Assembly: GCF_900544955.1 (NCBI RefSeq)
Contig: NZ_UQXD01000049.1
Span: 1 to 16,275, forward strand
Direction: 5' to 3'
From: an uncultured Oscillibacter sp.
GTDB taxonomy: Bacteria; Bacillota; Clostridia; Oscillospirales; Oscillospiraceae
DNA length: 16,275 bases
The position numbers and the translations under genes were made by a program. Positions 6,166 to 13,016 of this stretch are shown here, in pieces (the stretch's first letter is position 1; every line of letters begins with the position of its first letter). The notes under the pieces are model-generated. The model was not told the origin of the DNA and searched no databases. It worked only from the letters and a program-made list of their open reading frames with translations.

Positions 6166-6201
6166 GGCCGTCGCCCCCCGCCGGAAAAAGAGCCGCCGGC
6201 C

Positions 6202-6230
6202 TTGCCTTTTCCGCCTCCGCGCAGTACAAT
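6202..6230 (+). promoter_or_regulatory. Promoter of the alpha-hydroxy-acid oxidising enzyme
   Basis: -35 TTGCCT (6202-6207), a 17-bp spacer and -10 TACAAT (6225-6230). The start near 6237 gives a leader of about 40 nt before the ATG at 6276. Confidence 0.75.
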
Positions 6231-6275
6231 GAATGGGATCAAATGGGAAATTTACATCTGTTGGAGGAAATTCAC

Positions 6276-7295
6276 ATGACCTATCAGGAAGTCTTGCAAA
6301 ACGCCCGGACCTGCATGGGCCCCTACTGCAAATCCTGCCCGGTGTGCAACGGCCTGGCCTGCCGCAACACCATCCCCGGCCCCGGGGCCAAGGGCATGGG
6401 CACCGGCTTCATTCGCAACTACCAGAAGTGGCAGGAGCTGTGCGTCAATATGGACACCATCTGCGAGAACCGGCCAGTGGACACCGGCTTCCAGCTCTTC
6501 GGGCGGCAGGTGGCGCTGCCCGTGTTCGCCGCCCCCGTGGGCGTGATGAAGATGCACTACGGCGACAAGTTCACCGACCTTGCGTACAACGAGCTTCTGG
6601 TCTCCGCCTGCGCGGCGGCGGGCATCACCGCCTTCACCGGCGACGGCGTGGACCCCACCGTGATGGAGGGGGCCGTGGAGGCGCTGAAAAACGCCGGCGG
6701 CTGCGGCGTACCCACGGTGAAGCCCTGGAACATGGAGACCGTAAAGGAGAAGCTGGACCTGGTGAAGGCCGCGGACCCCTTCGCCATCGCCATGGACATC
6801 GACGCCGCGGGACTGCCCTTCCTGAAAAACCTGACTCCGCCCGCCGGCAGCAAGACCGTGGAGGAGCTGCGCCAAATCGCCGCCTGGGCGGAGAAGCCCT
6901 TCATCCTCAAGGGCATCATGACGGTGGCGGGGGCGGAGAAGGCCCTGGAAGCCGGGGCGAAGGCCATCGTGGTCAGCAACCACGGCGGCCGGGTGCTGGA
7001 CCAGTGCCCCGCCACCGCCGAGGTGCTGCCCGCCATCGTCGACGCCGTGGGCGGCCGGATGACCGTCTTGGTGGACGGCGGCATCCGCACGGGCATGGAC
7101 GTGTTCAAGGCCCTGGCCCTGGGGGCGGACGCGGTGCTCATCGGCCGCCCCTTTGTCAATATGGTCTACGGCGGCGCCGCCGAAGGGGTGCGGCTCTACG
7201 TGGAGAAGCTGAGGGCCGAGCTGGCCGACACCATGGCCATGTGCGGCGCCCACTCCCTGGCGGAGATCAAGCGCTCCATGCTCTTTGGCCTGTGA
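6276..7295 (+). CDS. FMN-dependent alpha-hydroxy-acid oxidising protein
   Basis: FMN-dependent 2-hydroxy-acid dehydrogenase/oxidase family (lactate or glycolate oxidising type, TIM barrel), 339 residues. It oxidises a 2-hydroxy acid to the 2-oxo acid with FMN. The catalytic base lies in SNHGGR (H236), and the phosphate-binding part of the barrel has DGGIRTGMDVFKALALGA beginning at D267, then GRPF. The ATG at 6276 is chosen because GGAGG lies 8 nt upstream; upstream codons in the same frame have no family similarity and include the promoter. The N-terminus has a cysteine cluster (C13, C18, C21, C24, C29) typical of the clostridial branch rather than of classic lactate oxidase. In an anaerobe it is more likely a dehydrogenase or reductase partner than an oxidase. 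Substrate is not determined. Confidence 0.88.
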   Translation: MTYQEVLQNARTCMGPYCKSCPVCNGLACRNTIPGPGAKGMGTGFIRNYQKWQELCVNMDTICENRPVDTGFQLFGRQVALPVFAAPVGVMKMHYGDKFTDLAYNELLVSACAAAGITAFTGDGVDPTVMEGAVEALKNAGGCGVPTVKPWNMETVKEKLDLVKAADPFAIAMDIDAAGLPFLKNLTPPAGSKTVEELRQIAAWAEKPFILKGIMTVAGAEKALEAGAKAIVVSNHGGRVLDQCPATAEVLPAIVDAVGGRMTVLVDGGIRTGMDVFKALALGADAVLIGRPFVNMVYGGAAEGVRLYVEKLRAELADTMAMCGAHSLAEIKRSMLFGL

Positions 7296-7426
7296 GCGTG
7301 CCGGCAGCGGCGAAGCGGTGGATGACACCATGACCTATCGCTACCGTGAAGAAAAAGGTTTTATTGCCAGCGTGGTTATTGATAACAACACCTTTACCGG
7401 GCGCCCCGCTTCGTCCGTCCGAGCAC
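7296..7426. other. Intergenic stretch with no supported gene
   Basis: About 130 bp between the hydroxy-acid enzyme and the malQ promoter, less GC-rich than its neighbours. An ORF crosses it (ATG at 7331) but lacks a ribosome binding site and family similarity, and no terminator hairpin is evident. Confidence 0.5.
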
Positions 7427-7455
7427 TTGACACGATCCCCGCCGCCACATACAAT
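7427..7455 (+). promoter_or_regulatory. Promoter of malQ
   Basis: Consensus -35 TTGACA (7427-7432), a 17-bp spacer and -10 TACAAT (7450-7455). The start near 7462 gives a leader of about 26 nt. A strong constitutive-looking promoter with no evident operator. Confidence 0.88.
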
Positions 7456-7487
7456 AGAACAAATCTGTTTGCGAAGAGGGGTCCACT

Positions 7488-8966
7488 ATGAGACGTTCCG
7501 CCGGTATCCTGCTGCCGATTTTCTCCCTGCCGTCGCCCTACGGCATCGGTTCCCTGGGGGCCGAGGCCCGGGCCTTTGCCGACTTTCTCCACGCCGCCGG
7601 GCAGTCCTGGTGGCAGATTCTGCCCGTGGGGCCCACCGGGGCCGGGGATTCCCCCTACACCAGCCTCTCCACCTTTGCCGGAAACGCCTATTTCATCGAC
7701 CTGGACACCCTGGCCGCCCGGCGGCTGCTGACGGCGGAGGAGCTGGCCGCCGCCCGAGTGCCTCAGGGGGGACGCGTGGACTACGCCGCCCTCAGCCAGG
7801 GGCGGGAGGCCCTGCTGCGCAAGGCTTTCGGGCGCATCGGCCCCCGGGAGGCGGAGGCGGCTCGGGCGTTCCGGGAGGCCACGCCCTGGCTGAGGGAATA
7901 CGCGCTGTACCGGGCTGCCAAGACCCACTTCGGCGGCGCCGCCTGGTTCGACTGGCCCGACGAGGCCCTTCGCCGCCACGACGATGGCGCCGTGGCGCGG
8001 TACCAGGGGATGCTGGCGGAGGACGTGGCCTTCCACACCTGGGTCCAGTTCTGCTTCTTCCAACAGTGGGCCGCCCTGAAGGACTACGCCAACGACCTGG
8101 GCATCCGCATCATCGGCGACCTGCCCATCTACGTCTCCCTGGACAGCGCCGACGTGTGGAGCGAGCGGAAGGAGTTTTTGCTGGACGGCGGGGGGCTGCC
8201 CAGCAAGGTGGCGGGGGTGCCGCCGGACTACTTCTCCGCGGAGGGGCAGCTGTGGGGCAACCCCCTCTACGACTGGGAGGCCCAGCGCGCCGACGGCTTC
8301 GGCTGGTGGATTCGCCGGGTGGAGGGGGCCGCCAAGCTCTTCGACGCCATCCGCATCGACCACTTCCGGGCCTTTGAGAGCTACTGGGCCGTCCCCGCCT
8401 CGGCGAAAACCGCCCAGTCCGGGGCCTGGGAGAAGGGGCCGGGGATGGAGCTGCTGGGGGTTCTCACCAGCTGGTTCCCCCAGATCACCTATATCGCGGA
8501 GGACCTGGGCATCCTCACCGACGCGGTGCACGCCCTGCGGGACGCAGCGGGCCTGCCGGGGATGAAGATTCTGGAGTTCGCCTTCTCCGGGCCGGACAAC
8601 GCCTATCTGCCCCACAACTACGCCTCCTCCCGCTGCATCTGCTATACCGGTACCCACGACAACGACACCGCCGCCGGGTGGTATGCCGCCGCCTCCCCGG
8701 CGGAGCAGGCCTACGCCCGCCGGTATCTGGGCGCGCCGGACGACGCCGGAGCGGTGTGCCGCGCCCTGCTGCGGGCGGGGCAGGGCAGCGTGGCGGAGCT
8801 GTTCGTGGCCCAGATGCAGGACTATCTGGGCCTGGGCGGCGAGGCCAGGGTGAACGTCCCCGGGGTGCCCAGGGGCAACTGGGGCTGGCGGATGGAGCCG
8901 GGGGCGGCCGCCCCCGCCCTGGCGGCGGAGATCCGGGCGCTGAGCCGCACCTTCGGCAGGTGCTGA
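7488..8966 (+). CDS. malQ: 4-alpha-glucanotransferase (amylomaltase)
   Basis: Glycoside hydrolase family 77 enzyme, 492 residues, the normal length. It transfers alpha-1,4-glucan segments between maltooligosaccharides, releasing glucose, in cytoplasmic maltodextrin and glycogen metabolism. It begins RRSAGILLPIFSLPSPYGIGSLG and has QSWWQILPVGPTG, the usual acceptor-side motif, then GDLPIYV. The catalytic nucleophile is D291 (RIDHFRAF), the acid/base E338 (IAEDLG) and the third acid D391 (GTHDNDT). The C-terminal NWGWRM is also typical. The ATG has GAGGGG about 7 nt upstream. It stands alone behind its own promoter; no phosphorylase or maltose transporter lies beside it in the window. Confidence 0.97.
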   Translation: MRRSAGILLPIFSLPSPYGIGSLGAEARAFADFLHAAGQSWWQILPVGPTGAGDSPYTSLSTFAGNAYFIDLDTLAARRLLTAEELAAARVPQGGRVDYAALSQGREALLRKAFGRIGPREAEAARAFREATPWLREYALYRAAKTHFGGAAWFDWPDEALRRHDDGAVARYQGMLAEDVAFHTWVQFCFFQQWAALKDYANDLGIRIIGDLPIYVSLDSADVWSERKEFLLDGGGLPSKVAGVPPDYFSAEGQLWGNPLYDWEAQRADGFGWWIRRVEGAAKLFDAIRIDHFRAFESYWAVPASAKTAQSGAWEKGPGMELLGVLTSWFPQITYIAEDLGILTDAVHALRDAAGLPGMKILEFAFSGPDNAYLPHNYASSRCICYTGTHDNDTAAGWYAAASPAEQAYARRYLGAPDDAGAVCRALLRAGQGSVAELFVAQMQDYLGLGGEARVNVPGVPRGNWGWRMEPGAAAPALAAEIRALSRTFGRC

Positions 8967-9188
8967 GGGCGGTCCGCCAGGGCGGGAAGCGCCGCGCGGC
9001 GGAGAGGGCCACAGGTGGAGACGCTCCGTGCGACGGGCTCCGGAACCGGGGCGGGCGGCAAGGCCCGCGACCGGCAGCGTGACGGGAAAAGAGCATCCCG
9101 GCCGGGCGGAGAACCGGTCAAACCGCCTTTGAAAGCGGACGGCGGGAATACCGCTCTAATGGGCTGGCGTCCAGGCGCGCGATGACAA
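8967..9188. other. Intergenic stretch after malQ, no gene seen
   Basis: About 220 bp of GC-rich sequence between the malQ stop and the large hairpin. Reading frames here are continuations or shadows of malQ composition, with no ribosome binding site or recognisable product. Confidence 0.5.
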
Positions 9189-9231
9189 CGAAAGAGGGAC
9201 GATCGGCGGTAAGCCGATCGTCCCTCTTTCG
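9189..9231. terminator. Perfect 19-bp hairpin between convergent genes
   Basis: Arms 9189-9207 and 9213-9231 are perfectly complementary (CGAAAGAGGGACGATCGGC and its complement) with loop GGTAA. It has AAAG at its base on one side and CTTT on the other, as in bidirectional terminators, but no T-run beyond the stem. Position between malQ (plus) and the arsenic operon (minus) supports a shared terminator. Confidence 0.7.
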
Positions 9232-9287
9232 CGCTGCGTGAGAGCGGGGGAACCTACAGGATGCCAATCAGAGTACGGATTGCGTGT

Positions 9288-9629
9288 TCACACATTTCGC
9301 AAGATTTTCACGATTTCCTCCACTTTGAGAACCTTGCCGCAGGACACCGCTTTGCCATCCACCACCAGAGCCGGGGTGGTCATCACGCCGTATGCGGCGA
9401 TCTGCGTGAAGTCCCTCACATGGTCGATGGCCGTGTCCATGCCAAGCTGGATAAGGGCCTCCCGGGCCGCCGTTTCCAGCTGGTTGCACTTCGCACAGCC
9501 GGAACCGAGAATTTTTACGGACGCCCCTTCACGCTTAGCGGCTTCCGCTTTCTCCATGTTTTCAGGGGTGTAGCGATTCCCACAGCAGCAGGAAGGGGAG
9601 TCTGCCCTCTTTTTTCTGAACAATCCCAT
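9288..9629 (-). CDS. Thioredoxin-family protein of the arsenic operon
   Basis: 113-residue small thioredoxin-fold protein of the Thioredoxin_3 (MTH895/TM0996, redox-active disulfide) type. The active site is GSGCAKC (C45, C48), followed by a cis-proline loop VMTTPALVVDG and SCGKVL. It has an unusual cysteine-rich start SPSCCCGN (C14-C16) that could bind a soft metal or metalloid. The start at 9629 (MGLFRKK) has AAAGGAAC upstream; the longer frame would read back into the permease gene. It lies 22 bp after the permease gene as the last operon member. Likely role: reducing or shuttling disulfides, or handing over arsenic, for the ArsP-like permease; this is inference from neighbours. Confidence 0.85.
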   Translation of the reverse strand: MGLFRKKRADSPSCCCGNRYTPENMEKAEAAKREGASVKILGSGCAKCNQLETAAREALIQLGMDTAIDHVRDFTQIAAYGVMTTPALVVDGKAVSCGKVLKVEEIVKILRNV

Positions 9630-9651
9630 CGTCAAAAGTTCCTTTATGAGT

Positions 9652-10659
9652 TTATAAAAGAAACGCTTGCATTGCGTTAAAGAAATAGCCAACCAGAATG
9701 ATTCCAATGGCGCAAATGCCGATAAACAGTCCCAGCAGCCTTGGCTTCACGGCCTTTTTCAACATAATCATGGACGGCAAACTCAGCGCGGTGACCGCCA
9801 TCATAAAGGCGAGGATCGTGCCGAGCTGCGCCCCCTTAAAGAGCAGGGCTTCGGCAATGGGGATGGTGCCGAAAATATCGGCGTACATGGGAATTCCGAC
9901 CAGCGTGGCGAACATGACGCCGAGGGGATTGGCGCTGCCCAAAGCGGCCTCAACCCAGTGTTCAGGAATCCAGTTGTGAATCAATGCACCTATTCCAACG
10001 CCCACGAGGATGTAGGGAAACACTTTTTTGAAAGTGGCGAGCATCTGCTCTTTGGCATACACAAGCCGGTCTTTTTTTGTCAAGTCAGGAGACGCAATGT
10101 CCACGCTGCCCGCCGTGAGAATGAAGCGCTCCACATCGTTTTCCATGTGCAGCTTCTCTATGACGGTCCCGCCTGCCACTGCAATCGCCAGCCCAACCAA
10201 CACATAGAGGATAGCGACCTTTGACCCGAAAATGCTCATGAGCAGGATAAGACTCCCCAGGTCCACCATTGGCGAGGAAATCAAGAACGAGAAGGTCACA
10301 CCCAGCGGTAGGCCCGCGCTGGTAAACCCAATAAAAAGGGGGATGGAGGAACAGGAGCAAAACGGAGTTACCGTTCCCAGCAGGGCCGAAATGCAGTTTG
10401 CCCCAATGCCATGGAACCGCCCAAGGATCTTTTTACTCCTCTCCGGCGGGAAGTAGCTCTGAATATAGCTGATGAAAAAAATCAGGAAGCAGAGGAGAAC
10501 GGTGATTTTCACCGTGTCGTAAAGGAAAAACTGTATGCTGCCTCCCATGGGGGTGCCGATATCCAGCCCCAGGTTAGAAAGCCCCGTGCCGATCAGCTCG
10601 TTGAGCCATTTCATGCCGAGAATTTGATTTTGAATGAAATCCCAGATCATTGGCAGCAT
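9652..10659 (-). CDS. ArsP-like permease (DUF318/PF03773)
   Basis: Integral membrane permease, 335 residues, ArsP_1/DUF318 family. Hydrophobic segments flank a central cytoplasmic stretch (about residues 170-215, VERFILTAGS ... KKDRLVYAKEQM). The family signature TPFCSCSSIP is present at about residues 95-104, with two cysteines proposed to bind trivalent arsenic; VGIPMYADIFGTIPIAEALL is the matching motif in the second half. Campylobacter ArsP exports trivalent methylarsenicals and roxarsone products; other members of the family are uncharacterised. The start at 10659 has AAGGAAGG upstream and overlaps the arsR-like gene by 13 bp. Efflux of organoarsenicals is the best guess, supported by the neighbouring regulator. 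Confidence 0.87.
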   Translation of the reverse strand: MLPMIWDFIQNQILGMKWLNELIGTGLSNLGLDIGTPMGGSIQFFLYDTVKITVLLCFLIFFISYIQSYFPPERSKKILGRFHGIGANCISALLGTVTPFCSCSSIPLFIGFTSAGLPLGVTFSFLISSPMVDLGSLILLMSIFGSKVAILYVLVGLAIAVAGGTVIEKLHMENDVERFILTAGSVDIASPDLTKKDRLVYAKEQMLATFKKVFPYILVGVGIGALIHNWIPEHWVEAALGSANPLGVMFATLVGIPMYADIFGTIPIAEALLFKGAQLGTILAFMMAVTALSLPSMIMLKKAVKPRLLGLFIGICAIGIILVGYFFNAMQAFLL

Positions 10660-10943
10660 CCCACGCCTTCCTTAACGCAGAAAAGGCCGTCGATAAACCG
10701 CTGAAATGCAGTCAGCGTTTCACGGCTTAAGGAGTAGTGGCTCCATTTGCCCTCTTTCCGAACCGTCACCAAACCGCACTCACAGAGAATTTTCATGTGG
10801 TGAGAAAGGGTCGGCTGTGTAATCTCAAAGTGTTCCAACAGCTTGCAAGCGCACTTCTCACCGTCGGACAGCATGTTTACGATTTGCAGGCGGTTGGAAT
10901 CTCCCAACGCCTTGCAAATCAACGCAACATCCATCGTATTCAT
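10647..10943 (-). CDS. ArsR/SmtB-family metalloregulatory repressor
   Basis: 98-residue winged-helix repressor of the ArsR/SmtB family. The alpha-3 region carries KCACKLL (C31, C33), corresponding to the ELCVCDL arsenic-binding motif of E. coli-type ArsR. The recognition helix is TQPTLSHHMKILCECGLV (43-60), and further cysteines lie at C54, C56, C89, C96 and C97. Without metalloid it should bind the dyad at its own promoter; As(III) or a similar soft metal would release it. The ATG at 10943 is preferred over the GTG three codons upstream because GAGG lies 8 nt before it. First gene of the regulator-permease-thioredoxin operon. Confidence 0.92.
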   Translation of the reverse strand: MNTMDVALICKALGDSNRLQIVNMLSDGEKCACKLLEHFEITQPTLSHHMKILCECGLVTVRKEGKWSHYSLSRETLTAFQRFIDGLFCVKEGVGCCQ

Positions 10944-10968
10944 ATGCCGCACCTCACATTGATAATTG

Positions 10969-10997
10969 TCTATGTGTTATTATACGCAACACATAGA
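10969..10997. promoter_or_regulatory. Probable ArsR operator dyad
   Basis: Perfect 10-bp inverted repeat (TCTATGTGTT at 10969-10978, AACACATAGA at 10988-10997) with a 9-bp centre that contains most of the -10 box. Repressor bound here would block RNA polymerase. Position and symmetry fit an ArsR/SmtB operator. Confidence 0.82.
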
Positions 10998-11007
10998 TAG
11001 ATGTCAA
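10979..11007 (-). promoter_or_regulatory. Promoter of the arsenic operon
   Basis: Minus strand: full consensus -35 TTGACA (11002-11007), a 17-bp spacer and -10 TATAAT (10979-10984). A consensus promoter under a repressor is typical of tightly controlled resistance operons. Confidence 0.93.
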
Positions 11008-11363
11008 TACGTCGGAGAAAAAAACAAGAGCGAATCTGTCATTGGCCCCGTTTGCATGTTCTGGAAACCAAGATTTGTCGAGTGCGCCTTCTCCGCCGAA
11101 TCCCCACGGTTAGGGGCGTGAGAAGGGACGACCCGCCGCATTGCAAAGCATCCTGCGTTCCATACCCCAATATGACAGCCGTGCAGGCTTGCCTTGTAAG
11201 CGCTTCGCTGATCCGGCCACAGGCCCTCTTTTGGCGTGGCCGCCGTCATGGTTTGCTCCCCCATACGGTCAGTTCAATTTTCATTGCTCCGGCGTTGACC
11301 GTTTCAACCCGTCCACACCCATCCGGCCGCACCGAGAGCCGCACGGATGATGGAGGCCGCCGC
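11008..11363. other. Unassigned stretch, possible tiny overlapping ORFs on the minus strand
   Basis: About 355 bp with no recognised gene. On the minus strand a 12-codon ORF (11284-11246, MKIELTVWGSKP) overlaps by 4 bp the ATG of an 81-codon ORF (11249-11004) that has GGGGGAG upstream. The arrangement is gene-like but the longer ORF resembles nothing I recognise and runs into the arsenic promoter. It may be decayed sequence. Confidence 0.25.
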
Positions 11364-11392
11364 TTTACAAATCCGGCTGCCGATGGTAAAAT
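11364..11392 (+). promoter_or_regulatory. Promoter of the leader ORF-RNHCP unit
   Basis: -35 TTTACA (11364-11369), a 17-bp spacer and -10 TAAAAT (11387-11392). The start near 11399 places about 40 nt before the leader ORF. Confidence 0.72.
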
Positions 11393-11438
11393 GGGCTTGG
11401 ACCACTGGTCTCATTTTAGAAAAAGGAGCATTTGCCTT

Positions 11439-11495
11439 ATGAAGAAGTGGTGTGCTTCGGAGAGTGCCCTGGGCCGGGAGGTCCGCAAGGGCTGA
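11439..11495 (+). CDS. 18-residue leader peptide ORF before RNHCP gene
   Basis: ATG to TGA encodes MKKWCASESALGREVRKG. AGGAG lies 10 nt upstream. Its 3' half forms the 5' arm of the following terminator hairpin and its stop codon falls in the hairpin loop, the layout used for ribosome-mediated attenuation. The peptide has one Trp and one Cys but no run of a single amino acid, so no obvious sensed amino acid. Whether it is translated is untested. Confidence 0.5.
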   Translation: MKKWCASESALGREVRKG

Positions 11496-11523
11496 CGTTC
11501 CGGGCGGCCTCCCGTGGGTTTTT
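11475..11523 (+). terminator. Terminator/attenuator upstream of the RNHCP gene
   Basis: Stem CGGGAGG (11475-11481) plus CCGC (11483-11486) pairs with GCGG (11504-11507) and CCTCCCG (11508-11514), with one bulged T, and is followed by TGGG and five T (11519-11523). It lies between promoter and RNHCP start codon, so it should be conditional. Confidence 0.8.
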
Positions 11524-11554
11524 CCAAAAAACACACGTGCAGGAGGTTTCCACC

Positions 11555-11920
11555 GTGAGACAATCACAAGACACAACCATCGAACAACCCTTCCGCTGCC
11601 AGGCCTGCGGCGCCTGGGTGGAGCCGCCGGAGAGCGGCGGCCGCCACCGCAACCACTGTCCCCACTGCCTTGCCAGCATCCACGCCGATGAGATTCCCGG
11701 TGACCGGGCCTCCCCCTGCCGGGGCGTCATGGACCCGGTGAGCGTCTGGGTCCGGCGAAAGGGGGAGTGGGCCATCATCCACCGCTGCCGCGTCTGCGGC
11801 TGCCTCCGGTCCAACCGGGTGGCCGCTGACGACAACCCGGCCAAGCTGCTGGCCATTGCCGCCGGTCCGCTGGCGTCCCCGCCCTTTCCCCTGGAGCATT
11901 TGGAGGAGCTGCTGCGCTGA
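11555..11920 (+). CDS. RNHCP domain zinc-ribbon protein
   Basis: 121-residue member of the RNHCP family (PF12647), named for the motif seen here as HRNHCPHCL (31-39). Four pairs or near-pairs of cysteines suggest two zinc sites: C15/C18, C35/C38, C55 and C78/C81/C83. The family core DEIPGDRASPCRGVMDPVSVWVR, then IIHRCRVCG and NRVAADDN, is complete. The start is GTG at 11555, with AGGAGG 8 nt upstream. The function is unknown; the zinc-ribbon look and basic patches suggest an RNA- or ribosome-linked role, but that is a guess. It sits behind its own promoter, leader ORF and attenuator-like terminator. Confidence 0.9.
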   Translation: MRQSQDTTIEQPFRCQACGAWVEPPESGGRHRNHCPHCLASIHADEIPGDRASPCRGVMDPVSVWVRRKGEWAIIHRCRVCGCLRSNRVAADDNPAKLLAIAAGPLASPPFPLEHLEELLR

Positions 11921-11936
11921 GCGCCTCTCCCATATC

Positions 11937-11986
11937 AGCAGCGGCTGCCTTTGGGCGGCCGCTGCTGCCGTCTCCGGCGGATTTTT
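11937..11986 (+). terminator. Terminator after the RNHCP gene
   Basis: A 13-bp stem (11937-11949 with 11954-11966, AGCAGCGGC arm, one wobble pair), followed by a small GCCG/CGGC hairpin and five T at 11982-11986. It begins 16 bp after the stop codon. Confidence 0.75.
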
Positions 11987-12075
11987 CCATCACAGCGGAA
12001 CGTTTCCGCCAACCGTTTCGTCTATACGGACAGAGGCCCCCGCCTGGAAGAGCGGGGCAAAAGGAGGATGGGACC

Positions 12076-12957
12076 ATGAAAAGAAGAGCTTGGGCGATTT
12101 TTCTGGCGGTGCTGCTGGCGCTGAGCCTGGCGGCCTGCGGCGCAGGCGGCAACAGCGCCGGGGCGGAGTCGGCGGCCCCGTCGGCCTCCCCGGGGGAGTC
12201 GGCGGACTACGGCGGCGCGGCCTCCGGGACGGCCTCCACCCCCCTCCAGGGGCAGAAGCTGATCCGCCGGGCGGAGCTGGAGCTGGAGACCACCGCCTTT
12301 CAGGAGGCGGTTCAGGGCCTGGCGGACCTGACGGAGCGGCTGGGGGGCTACTACGAGTCCAGCAATGTGGGCAGCCAGGGCGGCGGCTACCGCTGGGCCA
12401 ACTACACCGTCCGGGTGCCGGCGGAGCAGTACCAGGCGTTTTTGACCCAGGCGGGGGAGCTGTGCCACGAGGTCTGGAGCCGCACCACCCAGGAGGACGT
12501 GAGCATGGCCTATTACGACACGGCGGGGCGGCTGAAGACCCAGCAGATCAAGCTGGAGCGGTTGCAGGCCCTGCTGGCCCGGGCGGAGGAGATGGAGGAC
12601 ATCATCACCGTGGAGGCCGCCATCTCCGAGACGGAGCAGGCCATTGACGAGCTCAGCGGCACCCTCCGCCACTACGACGGCCTGGTGGACTACGCCACGG
12701 TGGAGGTCTCCCTCACGGAGGTGTACCAGCTCTCCAACGTGAAGGAGGCGCCCACCAGCTTTGGAAGCCGGATGGCCTCCGCCTTTGCCAACGGCTGGCG
12801 GAGCTTCACCGGCGGGCTGGAGAGCCTGGCGGTGGCGCTGGCCTACGGCTGGACGTGGCTGGTGGTGCTGGCGGTGATCGCGGTGGTGGCGGTCCGGGTG
12901 CTGCGGCGGCGCCTGCCCGGTGGAAATAAACCGGATGACAAAGCCCCCAGGGGCTGA
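12076..12957 (+). CDS. DUF4349 domain lipoprotein
   Basis: 293-residue predicted lipoprotein of the DUF4349 family. The signal peptide MKRRAWAIFLAVLLAL leads to lipobox LAAC (C21). A Ser/Ala/Gly-rich linker follows, then the DUF4349 region, about 60-235: RRAELELET, GGYYESSNVG, YTVRVPAEQYQAF, EDVSMAYYD, a coiled-coil stretch rich in Leu/Glu/Lys (KTQQIKLERLQALLARAEEM) and YATVEVSLTEVY. A C-terminal membrane helix (about 250-275) ends in a basic tail, so the protein is anchored at both ends outside the cell. AAGGAGG lies 8 nt before the ATG. Function is unknown; relatives are envelope proteins. No convincing promoter is visible between the previous terminator and this gene. Confidence 0.88.
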   Translation: MKRRAWAIFLAVLLALSLAACGAGGNSAGAESAAPSASPGESADYGGAASGTASTPLQGQKLIRRAELELETTAFQEAVQGLADLTERLGGYYESSNVGSQGGGYRWANYTVRVPAEQYQAFLTQAGELCHEVWSRTTQEDVSMAYYDTAGRLKTQQIKLERLQALLARAEEMEDIITVEAAISETEQAIDELSGTLRHYDGLVDYATVEVSLTEVYQLSNVKEAPTSFGSRMASAFANGWRSFTGGLESLAVALAYGWTWLVVLAVIAVVAVRVLRRRLPGGNKPDDKAPRG

Positions 12958-12966
12958 TACAATGGC

Positions 12967-12997
12967 AGGGGGCGGAATTCCCGCCCCCTCTCATTTT
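12967..12997 (+). terminator. Probable terminator between DUF4349 and MBL genes
   Basis: Perfect 9-bp GC stem (AGGGGGCGG, 12967-12975; 12981-12989) with loop AATTC, followed by CTCATTTT. The T-tract is weak, so partial read-through to the next gene 20 bp later is likely. Confidence 0.6.
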
Positions 12998-13016
12998 GGA
13001 AAGGGAGGCAGGGACC

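Noticed and set aside
7341..8657. 438-codon minus-strand ORF opposite malQ
   Set aside because: Pro/Gly/Val-rich shadow; the plus strand has all GH77 catalytic motifs.
11399..11555. T-box leader before the RNHCP gene
   Set aside because: The T-box sequence (GGTGGxACCGCG) and a specifier stem are not found; the short leader ORF plus terminator explains the region better.
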